Positions 44,076 to 52,379 of a stretch of 64,000 nucleotides of DNA are shown one piece after another (the stretch's first letter is position 1; each line of letters starts with the position of its first letter). The notes under the pieces were generated by a model. That model was not told where the DNA came from and made no database searches. It saw only the letters and a list, made by a program, of their open reading frames with translations. This DNA is from Gluconacetobacter johannae (GTDB taxonomy: Bacteria; Pseudomonadota; Alphaproteobacteria; Acetobacterales; Acetobacteraceae), in NCBI RefSeq assembly GCF_025994435.1, contig NZ_BAQK01000025.1, forward strand, positions 1 to 64,000. The letters are read 5' to 3'. The translations under genes and the position numbers were made by a program.

Positions 44076-44366
44076 ACAGTCTGCGGCGATACCCTTTGGA
44101 CAAGACGACCCTGAAGGTCCGGTGCCCCGCCGCTTCACGATACAGCGATGCCGTTGAAGCGCCTGGGCCATGGACCGCGGCGTGCCCGCCCATCTGAAAG
44201 GGCCATCTGAAAAAGGGGACGAGCATTGGATGGTAGAAATACGCGAACGCTAGCCTGACGTTTCTCCCCGGACGGGGAACGGTCTCCGCCCGGGAAATCT
44301 TGTCCATGATGCATGGTCGCCCAGGGTTCATGACGGATCCCGGCGACGGATCGGAGACATCTGTCG

Positions 44367-46316
44367 ATGGCTTCTTCTGATATCAACGTGTTTTCCCTGG
44401 CTACCGCGATGCGGGACGGGCGTCGCGAAGTTGAGATGAGCCTGTCCGACTATCTCGAATCCTGCCGGACGGACCCGTCGTGCTACGCGACGGCGGCAGA
44501 ACGCATGCTCAAGGCGATCGGCGAGCCGCGCAACGTCGATACCTCCCGCGATCCCCGCCTGTCGCGCATCTTCATGAACCGCACGCTGCGGATCTATCCG
44601 GCGTTCTCGGACTTCTACGGCATGGAGGAAACGATCGAGCAGATCGTCGGCTTCTTCCGTCATGCCGCCCAGGGGCTGGAGGAGCGCAAGCAGATCCTCT
44701 ACCTGCTCGGCCCTGTCGGCGGCGGCAAATCGTCGCTGGGCGAACGGCTGAAGGCCCTGATGGAAAAGGAGCCGATCTATGTCCTGAAGGCCGGGCGGCA
44801 TGTCAGTCCGGTGTTCGAAAGCCCGCTGGGGCTGTTCGACCCGGATCGCATGGCCGACGCGCTGGAAGGGCGCTACGGCATTCCCCGTCGCCTGCTGACC
44901 GGCATCGCAAGCCCCTGGGCGCTGAAACGGCTGGAGGAATTCGACGGCGACCTGTCGCGCTTCACGGTGGTCAAGATCCATCCCTCACGCCTGCGGCAGA
45001 TCGCGATCGCCAAGACCGAACCGGGCGACGACAACAACCAGGATGTCTCGGCGCTGGTCGGCAAGGTCGATATCCGGCAACTGGAACATTACAGCCAGAA
45101 CGATTCCGATGCCTACAGCTTCTCAGGCGGGCTGAACCGCGCGAACCAGGGGCTTCTGGAATTCGTCGAGATGTTCAAGGCGCCGATCAAGATGCTGCAT
45201 CCGCTGCTGACGGCGACGCAGGAAGGCAATTACGTGGGCACCGAGAATATCGGCGCCATTCCGTTTACCGGCGTCATCCTGGCCCATTCCAACGAGGCCG
45301 AGTGGCAGACCTTCCGCAACAACCGCACCAACGAGGCCTTCCTTGACCGCGTGTGCGTCATCAAGGTGCCGTACTGCCTCCGCGTGACCGAGGAGACCAA
45401 GATCTACGAGAAGCTGGTCCAGTCCTCCAGCCTGGCGGCGGCGCCCTGCGCGCCCAACACGCTGGAAATGCTGGCGCGCTTCGCGGTCCTGTCGCGGCTG
45501 AAGCCGCATCCGAACTCGACGCAGTTCGCCAAGATGCGGGTCTATGACGGCGAAAACATCCGCGAGACCGACCCCAAGGCGCGGACCATGCAGGAATATC
45601 GCGACGCCGCCGGTGTGGACGAGGGGATGGAAGGCATTTCCACCCGCTTTGCCTACAAGGTGCTGTCCGCGACCTTCAATCACGATTCGAACGAGATTTC
45701 GGCCGATCCCGTGCATCTGATGTATGTGCTGGAACATGCGATCCGGCGCGAGCAGTTCCCGCCCGAGGTCGAGGCCACCTATCTCGCGACCCTGAAATCC
45801 GAGCTCGCGGGGCGCTATGCCGAATATCTGGGGCACGAGATCCAGAAGGCCTATCTGGAGAGCTACAACGACTACGGCCAGAACCTGTTCGATCGTTATC
45901 TGGACTACGCCGACGCCTGGATCGAGGACCAGGATTTCAAGGACCCCGACACCGGCCAGATGCTGAACCGGGAGCTGCTGAATGCCGAACTGACCAAGAT
46001 CGAGAAACCGGCCGGGATCGCCAATCCCAAGGATTTCCGCAACGAGGTCGTGAAGTTCTCGCTGCGCGCCCGAGCCAGCAATGGCGGGCGAAATCCGTCC
46101 TGGACGTCGTACGAGAAGATCCGCGACGTCATCGAGAAGCGGATGTTCAGCCAGGTGGAGGACCTGCTGCCGGTCATCAGCTTCGGGTCGAAGAAGGATG
46201 GCGAAACCGAACGCAAGCACGACGAGTTCGTCGAGCGGATGGCATCGCGCGGATACACGGAACGACAGGTCCGCAGGCTCGTTGAATGGTACATGCGGGT
46301 GAAGCAGTCCGCCTGA
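44367..46316 (+). CDS. prkA: PrkA/YeaG serine protein kinase
   Basis: Cytosolic AAA+ protein kinase active in stationary phase, sporulation or nutrient stress. The 649-residue protein has an N-terminal AAA domain with Walker A GPVGGGKSSL near residue 117 and conserved ENIGAIPFTGVILAHSNEAEW, and a C-terminal kinase-like domain ending with a Lys/Arg-rich helix. Length matches the E. coli homologue (about 640). It is first of the conserved trio prkA-yeaH-spoVR (20 bases to the yeaH GTG). The substrates of the kinase in alphaproteobacteria are unknown. Confidence 0.95.
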   Translation: MASSDINVFSLATAMRDGRREVEMSLSDYLESCRTDPSCYATAAERMLKAIGEPRNVDTSRDPRLSRIFMNRTLRIYPAFSDFYGMEETIEQIVGFFRHAAQGLEERKQILYLLGPVGGGKSSLGERLKALMEKEPIYVLKAGRHVSPVFESPLGLFDPDRMADALEGRYGIPRRLLTGIASPWALKRLEEFDGDLSRFTVVKIHPSRLRQIAIAKTEPGDDNNQDVSALVGKVDIRQLEHYSQNDSDAYSFSGGLNRANQGLLEFVEMFKAPIKMLHPLLTATQEGNYVGTENIGAIPFTGVILAHSNEAEWQTFRNNRTNEAFLDRVCVIKVPYCLRVTEETKIYEKLVQSSSLAAAPCAPNTLEMLARFAVLSRLKPHPNSTQFAKMRVYDGENIRETDPKARTMQEYRDAAGVDEGMEGISTRFAYKVLSATFNHDSNEISADPVHLMYVLEHAIRREQFPPEVEATYLATLKSELAGRYAEYLGHEIQKAYLESYNDYGQNLFDRYLDYADAWIEDQDFKDPDTGQMLNRELLNAELTKIEKPAGIANPKDFRNEVVKFSLRARASNGGRNPSWTSYEKIRDVIEKRMFSQVEDLLPVISFGSKKDGETERKHDEFVERMASRGYTERQVRRLVEWYMRVKQSA

Positions 46317-46336
46317 AACGGGAATGGTGTCGCCCA

Positions 46337-47647
46337 GTGGATATTATCGACAGACGTCCCAATCCCCATGGGAAGAATATCGAGAACCGGCGCCGCGTGC
46401 TCGAAAGGGCGCGTGGCGCGGTGCAGAAGGCGGTTCGCGATTCGGTCGCGCGGGGCAAGATCAGGGAAATCGGGCAGGGCAATGCCGTTTCCGTGCCGTC
46501 CGACGCGCTGCATGAACCCACATTCCATCGCGTCTTCACCGAGGGCACGCGCGAGATCGTCCTGACCGGCAATCGCGAATTCTCGCGCGGCGACCGGTTG
46601 CAGCGTCCGCCCGCGGCGGGCGGGCCGGGCAATGGTGGCGGGCCGGGGCAGGGGGGCGAGAAAGGGGGCGCCGAGGATTCGTTCCGCTTCGTGCTCAGCC
46701 GGGACGAATTCCTGGACCTGTTCTTCGACGACCTGGAACTGCCGGACCTGATTAAGCGCGAGATCTCGACGACCGAGAACAGCGTGCCCAGCCGCAGCGG
46801 CCTGAGCAACGAGGGGGCGCCGTCGCATCTCGACCTGGGCCGGACGATGCGCCGGTCGATCGCGCGGCGGATCGGGCTGGGCCGCCCGAAACCCGACGAC
46901 CTGCGTGAAATCGACGAGCGGATCGCCGAACTCGAGGCCCGGCGGCCCCTCGATGCCGAGGAGATCGAGGAACTGGAACGCCAGCGCGAGCGGCGGTCGA
47001 TGATCCGCCAGCGCATGGCGCGCATCCCGTGGGTCGATCCGGTCGATCTGCGCTTCCGCCGCTATACGATGACGCCCCAGCCATCGACCCGCGCCGTCAT
47101 GTTCTGCATCATGGATGTCTCGGGCTCGATGACCGAGCGGATGAAGGATCTGGCGAAGCAGTTCTTCCTGCTGCTGCACGTCTTTCTGGAACGGCGCTAC
47201 AAGAAGGTCGACATCGTCTTCATCCGTCACGCCGAAAGCGCCGAGGAGGTGGACGAGGAGACGTTCTTCCACGATCCGCGCACCGGCGGCACCATCGTGT
47301 CGTCCGCGCTGGAGCTGATGCGCGGCATCCAGCGCGAACGCTATCCGTCGGGGGGCTGGAACATCTATGTCGCGCAGGCGTCGGACGGCGACAACGCATC
47401 GTCGGACACCCAGCGGACGGCGTCGCTGCTGCAGGACGACATCCTGCCGGTGGTCCAGTACTACGCCTATATCGAGGTCTCGGGATCCGGCGCGGTCATT
47501 CGCGGGGAAACCGACCTGTGGCGCAGCTATCGGACGATTGCCGAGCAGAACGGCCATCTTGCGATCCGCCAGGTCGGCGACCGCAAGGAGATCTTCCCCG
47601 TGTTCCGCGATCTGTTTTCCCGCCAGCATGACCATGCGGAGGCCTGA
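46337..47647 (+). CDS. yeaH: YeaH/DUF444 family protein
   Basis: Partner of PrkA in most proteobacteria. I place the start at GTG 46337 (VDIIDRRPNPHGKNIENRRRVLERAR), which matches the family N-terminus; frame upstream overlaps prkA. The 436-residue product has a Gly-rich linker near residue 90-115 (GGPGNGGGPGQGGEKGG), a coiled Arg/Glu region (ERQRERRSMIRQRMAR) and a C-terminal VWA-like domain with FCIMDVSGSMTERMK (MIDAS DxSxS). It ends overlapping the spoVR ATG by one base. Biochemical role unproven; it is needed with YeaG in E. coli stress survival. Confidence 0.93.
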   Translation: MDIIDRRPNPHGKNIENRRRVLERARGAVQKAVRDSVARGKIREIGQGNAVSVPSDALHEPTFHRVFTEGTREIVLTGNREFSRGDRLQRPPAAGGPGNGGGPGQGGEKGGAEDSFRFVLSRDEFLDLFFDDLELPDLIKREISTTENSVPSRSGLSNEGAPSHLDLGRTMRRSIARRIGLGRPKPDDLREIDERIAELEARRPLDAEEIEELERQRERRSMIRQRMARIPWVDPVDLRFRRYTMTPQPSTRAVMFCIMDVSGSMTERMKDLAKQFFLLLHVFLERRYKKVDIVFIRHAESAEEVDEETFFHDPRTGGTIVSSALELMRGIQRERYPSGGWNIYVAQASDGDNASSDTQRTASLLQDDILPVVQYYAYIEVSGSGAVIRGETDLWRSYRTIAEQNGHLAIRQVGDRKEIFPVFRDLFSRQHDHAEA

Positions 47648-49203
47648 TGGACCAGATTGTTCCGGGTGGGGCGTCCGCGACGCCGGGCGGCCTGCTCTAT
47701 TCCGGCAATGACTGGAATTTCCAGATCATCCGGAACTGCTACGACGCGATCCAGGAGATCGCGGACAAGGAACTCGGCCTGGAGATCTATGCCAACCGGA
47801 TCGAGATCATCACGTCCGAGCAGATGCTCGACGTCTACACCTCGCACGGCATGCCGCTGGGCTACAAGCACTGGTCGTTCGGCAAGCGCTTCATCGGGCA
47901 TGAAAGCGCCTATCGGCGTGGACTGATGGGGCTGGCGTACGAGGTCGTCATCAATTCCGACCCCTGCATCAGCTATCTGATGGAGGAAAATTCCGCGACG
48001 ATGCAGGCGCTGGTCATCGCGCACGCGGCGTTCGGCCATAACCATTTTTTCCGCAACAACCGGCTGTTCCGGGAATGGACCGACCCGTCGCAGATCCTGG
48101 ACTATCTGGAATTCGCCCGGGGCTTCATCGCGCGGTGCGAGGAGCGGCATGGGCAGCGGGCGGTGGAACGCATCCTCGATGCCGCACATGCCCTGCAGAA
48201 CCAGGGGGTCCATCGTCATTCCGGCGCACGCAAGCTGGACCTCAAGGCCGAGCAGCAGCGCGCGCGCGAGCGCCGCGAATATGAAGACAGCATGTTCAAC
48301 GACCTGTGGCGGACCCTGCCGTCGGACCTGCCGGGCGAGAAGGACGGCCCGCAGGATTCCGCGACCCGGCGGCGGCTGGGGCTGCCCGAGGAAAACCTGC
48401 TCTATTTCCTGGAAAAGAATGCCCCGCGCCTGGCGCCGTGGGAGCGGGAGATCATTCGCATCGTCCGGATGGTCGCGCAGTATTTCTACCCGCAACCCCA
48501 GGTCAAGATGATGAACGAGGGCTGCGCCACATGGGTTCATGCCTACATCATGCGCCGCCTGCACGAACTTGGACGGATCGACGACGCCGCGTATCTGGAA
48601 GTCATCCATTCCACGTCGAACGTCATCAACCAGCCCGGATTCGAGGCGGGCGGCGGGCCGTCCTTCAACCCCTACGCACTGGGCTACGCGATGATGACCG
48701 ACATCGCCCGGATCTGCGTGGATCCTTCGGATGAGGACCGGCGCTGGTTTCCCGACATTGCCGGCAATGGCGATCCGGTCGGCACCCTGCGGCACGCCTG
48801 GGCCGAGTATCGGGACGAGAGCTTCATCCAGCAGTTCCTGTCGCCCAAGGTGATCCGGGACTTTCGCATGTTCCGGCTGCGTGACGACACCACCCAGCCC
48901 TATCTGCTGGTCGACGCCATCCATGACGAGGCCGGCTATCGCGATATCCGTCGCAGCGTGGCCCTGACCTATGATCCGGGGACATTCTATACCGAGATCG
49001 AGATCGTCGATGTCGATCTGCTGGGCGACCGGACCCTGGTTCTGGAACATCGCAGCCGAAAAGGGCAGACGCTGCAACCGGGCGATGCCCGACAGACATT
49101 GGATTATCTCGTAACATTATGGGGTTATGGGGTTGTCTTGAAGGAAATTGACAGCCAGACCGGCGAGGTCATCACCACGCACGCGGTCAACCCACCCGGC
49201 TAG
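47647..49203 (+). CDS. SpoVR/YcgB family protein
   Basis: A 518-residue member of the SpoVR family, named after a Bacillus spore-cortex protein and found with PrkA and YeaH in non-sporulating proteobacteria. Landmarks are NLLYFLEKNAPRLAPWEREIIRIVR and MMNEGCATWVHAYIMRRL (a His/Glu-containing helix) and the FNPYALGYAM segment. No signal peptide. It forms the end of the prkA operon by one-base overlap with yeaH. The three proteins appear to act together in starvation responses, by inference from constant synteny. Confidence 0.92.
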   Translation: MDQIVPGGASATPGGLLYSGNDWNFQIIRNCYDAIQEIADKELGLEIYANRIEIITSEQMLDVYTSHGMPLGYKHWSFGKRFIGHESAYRRGLMGLAYEVVINSDPCISYLMEENSATMQALVIAHAAFGHNHFFRNNRLFREWTDPSQILDYLEFARGFIARCEERHGQRAVERILDAAHALQNQGVHRHSGARKLDLKAEQQRARERREYEDSMFNDLWRTLPSDLPGEKDGPQDSATRRRLGLPEENLLYFLEKNAPRLAPWEREIIRIVRMVAQYFYPQPQVKMMNEGCATWVHAYIMRRLHELGRIDDAAYLEVIHSTSNVINQPGFEAGGGPSFNPYALGYAMMTDIARICVDPSDEDRRWFPDIAGNGDPVGTLRHAWAEYRDESFIQQFLSPKVIRDFRMFRLRDDTTQPYLLVDAIHDEAGYRDIRRSVALTYDPGTFYTEIEIVDVDLLGDRTLVLEHRSRKGQTLQPGDARQTLDYLVTLWGYGVVLKEIDSQTGEVITTHAVNPPG

Positions 49204-49283
49204 GGCAGATTGCGTGCAGGCTGCATCCGGCGATGATATCGCTGAATGAAGATAATTTTATAATCAGCGCTCAAAGGCCCTTT

Positions 49284-49335
49284 TCCGATATCGGAGAACT
49301 GGGAATTCCCCCTCTGGTCCCATGGGACCGAGGGG
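49284..49335. terminator. Stacked palindromes downstream of spoVR
   Basis: Three consecutive perfect palindromic units: TCCGATATCGGA (49284-49295), GGGAATTCCC (49301-49310) and GGTCCCATGGGACC (49316-49329). The last is extended by CCCCTC/GAGGGG arms (49309-49314 and 49330-49335) into a long hairpin. It may terminate the prkA operon, though it starts about 80 bases after the stop and lacks a T-run, or be an operator array for the downstream operon. Confidence 0.4.
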
Positions 49336-49474
49336 TGGCGTGGGCTGGTCATGTCCCGGAAAAATTTGTATCGAAAGATTATTGAATCCGGCCAATGCGG
49401 GGCGGGTCGACGTCCCGCGTGTGACGCTGCCACGCCGGACGATTGATGGTTGCTGGAGCGAAAGATAAGGTAAC

Positions 49475-49499
49475 AGGATGAATATATTATCCTATCCTG
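49475..49499. promoter_or_regulatory. AT-centred near-palindrome upstream of mauB
   Basis: AGGAT (49475-49479), one G, the self-complementary AATATATT (49481-49488) and ATCCT (49489-49493) make a near-perfect palindrome. A second nested pair, CAGGAT (49474-49479) and ATCCTG (49494-49499), shares the left arm. The element ends 15 bases before the ATG at 49515 and could be an operator overlapping the promoter. Confidence 0.4.
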
Positions 49500-49514
49500 G
49501 GGTCGGGCGGGCTT

Positions 49515-50723
49515 ATGGCGGTTGAACGACGTCGTAGCATGACCCGTAATCTGGCCGCTCCGCTGACGCTTCTGGGCGCCCTGTCTGTCCTTGTCGCCGG
49601 CCCGGCCGGTGCGGCGGATCCTATCCTGCAGACCGAGGAAAGCGACATCGTGAAGCTTCCGCCTGCTGGTCCGCATCGGATCCTGGTGGAAGACGCCGTG
49701 TACCGTCACAACAAGGACGGGCGCGTCTATGTGGTCGATACCGACAGCGGTAAGCTGCTGGGTATGGTCCAGGCCTCGTACAACGCCAATGTCGCCGCCG
49801 ATCCGGCCGGCCGGGCGTTCTATGTCGCCGAGACGACGTGGGAACGTGGAAATCGCGGCAAGCGGCATGACATGCTGGCGGCCTACGATCCCCAGACGCT
49901 CGAACCGACGATGGACATCGACCTGCCGAGTCGTGCCCTGGTGACGCCCAAGAAGCCCGACCTGGCGGTCGGCGCCGACGGGCATTACGTCTATGTCTAC
50001 GACACCAGCCCGACCAATTCGGTCCATGTCGTGGACACGGCGAAGAAGGCGGTGGTGCAGACCGTCGATGTTCCGGGCTGCGCGCTGGTCTATCCGTGGG
50101 GGGTGTCGGGTTTTTCGTCGATCTGCGGCGATGGTTCGCTGGCCAATGTCAGCCTCGACGCGTCGGCCAAGCCCACCGTCACCCATTCCGCGCCGTTCTT
50201 CGTGCCTGATCGGGACCCCGTCTTCGAGCACAGCCCGGACGTCGCGGCCAGTGGACATGTCTGGTTCGTGTCCTTCAGCGGCCTTGTCTACGACACGGTC
50301 CTGGGTTCGGACGCCCGGATCGGCAAGCCCTGGTCCCTTCAGGAAGCCGCGGGCCTTAAGCCCGCGTCCGACGCCCGTGCGCCGTTCGACGTCACCTGGC
50401 GTCCGGGCGGCTGGCAACTGGCGGCCGTGCGGGCACGGGATTCGCACCTGTTCATCCTGATGCATAACGGCACGTTCTGGACGCACAAGGATCCGGGGAC
50501 CGAGTTGTGGGAGGTCGACCTGACGACCCGCAAGCTGGTGCGCCGCATTCATCTGGCCGCCCCCAGCACCATGGTCGGCGTCACCCAGGACGCGGCGTCG
50601 CGTATTTTCGTGACCGACGAGGCCGGTGATCTGAACGTCCTGGACGGCGCCACCGGCAAGATGGTGCGGCCGATCAGGAAACTGGGCGAATCGCTTATCT
50701 TCACGGTCGCGGCGGGGGAATGA
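49515..50723 (+). CDS. mauB: Amine dehydrogenase heavy (alpha) subunit
   Basis: Periplasmic beta-propeller subunit of a tryptophan tryptophylquinone (TTQ) amine dehydrogenase, which oxidises primary amines to aldehyde plus ammonia. The signal peptide (LAAPLTLLGALSVLVAGPAGAA) is followed by repeated blade segments with VYVVDTDSGKLLGMV, FYVAETTWERGNRGKR and a closing VTQDAASRIFVTDEAGDLNVLDGATGKMV. At 402 residues it matches methylamine and aromatic amine dehydrogenase heavy chains; which amine it prefers is not predictable. ATG at 49539 (MTRNLAAP) is an alternative start. Its stop overlaps the light-chain start (ATGA). I use mauB as a family symbol. Confidence 0.85.
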   Translation: MAVERRRSMTRNLAAPLTLLGALSVLVAGPAGAADPILQTEESDIVKLPPAGPHRILVEDAVYRHNKDGRVYVVDTDSGKLLGMVQASYNANVAADPAGRAFYVAETTWERGNRGKRHDMLAAYDPQTLEPTMDIDLPSRALVTPKKPDLAVGADGHYVYVYDTSPTNSVHVVDTAKKAVVQTVDVPGCALVYPWGVSGFSSICGDGSLANVSLDASAKPTVTHSAPFFVPDRDPVFEHSPDVAASGHVWFVSFSGLVYDTVLGSDARIGKPWSLQEAAGLKPASDARAPFDVTWRPGGWQLAAVRARDSHLFILMHNGTFWTHKDPGTELWEVDLTTRKLVRRIHLAAPSTMVGVTQDAASRIFVTDEAGDLNVLDGATGKMVRPIRKLGESLIFTVAAGE

Positions 50724-51352
50724 TGGCGATGACACGAAACATGACCGGCCGCCCGTCCCATGCGACGGGCGCCGAAGCCACGCCTGAGCCCGGACGTGGT
50801 ACGACCGGCGGACACGATGGTCTCGACCGCATGGCCGAGCGGCTGACCCGCCGTCTGGCCGGACGGTCGTCGCGCCGCAGCGCGCTGGCGCGGCTGGGGG
50901 CGTGGGCGGCCGCGATCCCGGCTTTCCCGGTGCTGCCGGTCTGGCGCGGCGATGCCCGCGCGGCCACCCCCACGACCCGCGCCCCGTCGCCCTTTTCCGC
51001 CAAGGCCCAGGTGAAGGACGACACCAAGTGCGATTACTGGCGGTATTGCGCGATTGACGGCAATCTGTGCACCACGTGCGGCGGCGGGGTTCATAGCTGC
51101 CCGCCGGGTACCCGGCCGTCGCCGACATCGTGGATCGGCACATGCTTCAACCCGCAGGACCGCCGCGCGTACCTGATCGCCTATCGCGACTGCTGTGGAC
51201 AGGATGCCTGCAACGAGCAGACCTGCCTGGGCATGGATGGGGATCTGCCGACCTACCGTCCGCAGGCCAATAACGACATCATCTGGTGTTTCGGAACGGG
51301 CTCGCTTCTCTATAATTGTTCGACAGCCGTAATCGTAGGAACCGCCGAATGA
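50720..51352 (+). CDS. mauA: Amine dehydrogenase light (beta) subunit, TTQ-bearing
   Basis: The 210-residue precursor has a long N-region, a twin-arginine-like signal (SRRSALARLGAWAAAIPAFP, from residue 51) and a Cys-rich mature part from about residue 83. Twelve cysteines (first C104, last C200) would form the six disulfides known for this subunit. W138 (SPTSWIGTC) and W189 (NDIIWCFG) are 51 residues apart, the same spacing as the Trp57/Trp108 pair that forms TTQ in Paracoccus. D113 and D157 fall at the offsets of the catalytic Asp32 and Asp76. All features needed for a functional TTQ subunit are therefore present. Confidence 0.88.
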   Translation: MMAMTRNMTGRPSHATGAEATPEPGRGTTGGHDGLDRMAERLTRRLAGRSSRRSALARLGAWAAAIPAFPVLPVWRGDARAATPTTRAPSPFSAKAQVKDDTKCDYWRYCAIDGNLCTTCGGGVHSCPPGTRPSPTSWIGTCFNPQDRRAYLIAYRDCCGQDACNEQTCLGMDGDLPTYRPQANNDIIWCFGTGSLLYNCSTAVIVGTAE

Positions 51353-51804
51353 AGAAGATCCTGACCCTGGCCCTGTGTCTGGCCGGGGCGACGCCCGCCT
51401 TTGCCGCCCCTGACGGAATGGCCCTCTATGGCGCCAATTGCGGCATCTGCCACCAGGGCGGCGGCGTGGGCGCGCCGGGGCAATTCCCGCCGCTGGCCAA
51501 CCGCATCGACAAGATCGCGTCGACCCCGGAAGGCAAGAAATATGCGACCCAGGTGCTGATTAACGGCCTGGCCGGGTCGATCCAGGCTGCCGGCGCGACC
51601 TATGTCGGCTTCATGCCCAGCTTCAAGAGCCTGCCCGACGATCAGATCGCGGCGATCCTGACCTATCTGTCGTCGCTGGGTTCGACCAAGCCGGCTCCGA
51701 CCTTCACGGCGGCCGACCTGGCGGCGTCCCGTGCGGCGCCGATGCCATCGTCGGCCGTGGCCGCCGCCAGGAAGGCGCTGAATGCGGCACATCCGCTTCC
51801 CTAA
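51349..51804 (+). CDS. Mono-haem cytochrome c of the amine dehydrogenase operon (first)
   Basis: A 151-residue periplasmic cytochrome: signal peptide MKKILTLALCLAGATPAFAA, haem site CGICH (31-35) and a probable axial Met at M89 (YVGFMPSF). A C-terminal Ala/Pro-rich tail follows the cytochrome fold. Its ATG overlaps the mauA stop (ATGA), so it is tightly coupled and is the likely direct electron acceptor in place of the amicyanin (mauC) of classic clusters, as in aromatic amine dehydrogenase systems. It is not a di-haem MauG-type protein. Confidence 0.85.
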   Translation: MKKILTLALCLAGATPAFAAPDGMALYGANCGICHQGGGVGAPGQFPPLANRIDKIASTPEGKKYATQVLINGLAGSIQAAGATYVGFMPSFKSLPDDQIAAILTYLSSLGSTKPAPTFTAADLAASRAAPMPSSAVAAARKALNAAHPLP

Positions 51805-52279
51805 GGTCGCGTGGGTCGCGGGGCCGGCCGTCGTTCTTCTGGCGCTGGCCGGCCTCCTTGCACCGCCGCGGCAGGCGCGCGCCCTGGACGGAACGCGCAC
51901 GACCTATCTGGTCAAATGCGGCGGATGCCACGGGATCGAGGGTCTGTCCGGGCAGACCTACATCCCGGTGCTGCGCGACCGCGTCGGCAGCCTGACCTGC
52001 ACGCCGGAAGGCCGGTCCTATCTGGTCCAGGTGCCGGGCGTGTCGATGTCGCTGATCCGCGACGACGCGGAAATGGCGCGGGTGCTGAACTTCGTCGTGT
52101 TCGACCTCGGCGGGTCAAGCACGCCGAAGGGCACCCGTCCGTACACGGCCGAGGAAGTTCACGCCCTGCGCGGCCATCCGTTGCGGGCGACCGACCTGCC
52201 GGAATTGCGGGCGGGTGTCTGGGGCCGGGCGGTTACGGCCTGCGCCGCGCAGGCGGGTCACACGGCCGGCGCCTACTGA
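51782..52279 (+). CDS. Divergent mono-haem cytochrome c of the amine dehydrogenase operon (second)
   Basis: Starts ATG 51782, 23 bases inside the previous gene in another frame. The 165-residue protein has a signal or anchor helix (VAWVAGPAVVLLALAGLLAP), haem site CGGCH (46-50) and a possible axial M89. CTPEGRSYLVQV at 73-84 parallels STPEGKKYATQV in the first cytochrome, suggesting an ancient tandem duplication, but the rest is strongly diverged and two extra cysteines (C73 and one in VTACAAQ) are present. Role unclear: second electron carrier, or a maturation partner for the light chain. Confidence 0.75.
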   Translation: MRHIRFPKVAWVAGPAVVLLALAGLLAPPRQARALDGTRTTYLVKCGGCHGIEGLSGQTYIPVLRDRVGSLTCTPEGRSYLVQVPGVSMSLIRDDAEMARVLNFVVFDLGGSSTPKGTRPYTAEEVHALRGHPLRATDLPELRAGVWGRAVTACAAQAGHTAGAY

Positions 52280-52302
52280 ACGGGGGCGCGGTCGTAAGGG
52301 AA

Positions 52303-52344
52303 GGGCGGGCTCCGCCCGAACCCGGCAAGGGCCTCGGCCCTTGC
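52303..52344. repeat. Double-hairpin intergenic element between converging genes
   Basis: Two adjacent GC-rich hairpins: GGGCGG/CCGCCC (52303-52308 and 52312-52317) and GCAAGGGCC/GGCCCTTGC (52325-52333 and 52336-52344), the latter a near-continuous 20-base palindrome. Placed between convergent stop codons it likely terminates both transcripts. It resembles the dispersed palindromic repeats of acetic acid bacteria, but I see no second copy in this window. Confidence 0.5.
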
Positions 52345-52379
52345 ATCCCATTCGTTTAGTCCTGATCGGGGGCGGGGTC

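Larger units (their letters stand above)
43986..44366. other. Intergenic region upstream of prkA
   Basis: 381 bases with no supported gene. It holds a sigma-54-like promoter match (44032-44046), a 21-base perfect inverted repeat immediately downstream (44055-44075), and otherwise unremarkable sequence leading to the prkA ATG, so a long untranslated leader of roughly 300 bases is implied if that promoter is used. Confidence 0.5.
49204..49514. other. Intergenic region between spoVR and the amine dehydrogenase operon
   Basis: 311 bases with no supported gene. It is more AT-rich than its neighbours and unusually rich in palindromes: one cluster at 49284-49335 and one AT-centred near-palindrome at 49475-49493 close to the mauB start. 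Between these (49336-49470) I see only unremarkable sequence with AT patches near 49359-49385. Confidence 0.5.

Noticed and set aside
44012..44197. Short plus-strand frame before prkA
   Set aside because: TTG-type start without ribosome-binding site and overlapping the sigma-54-like promoter and inverted repeat.
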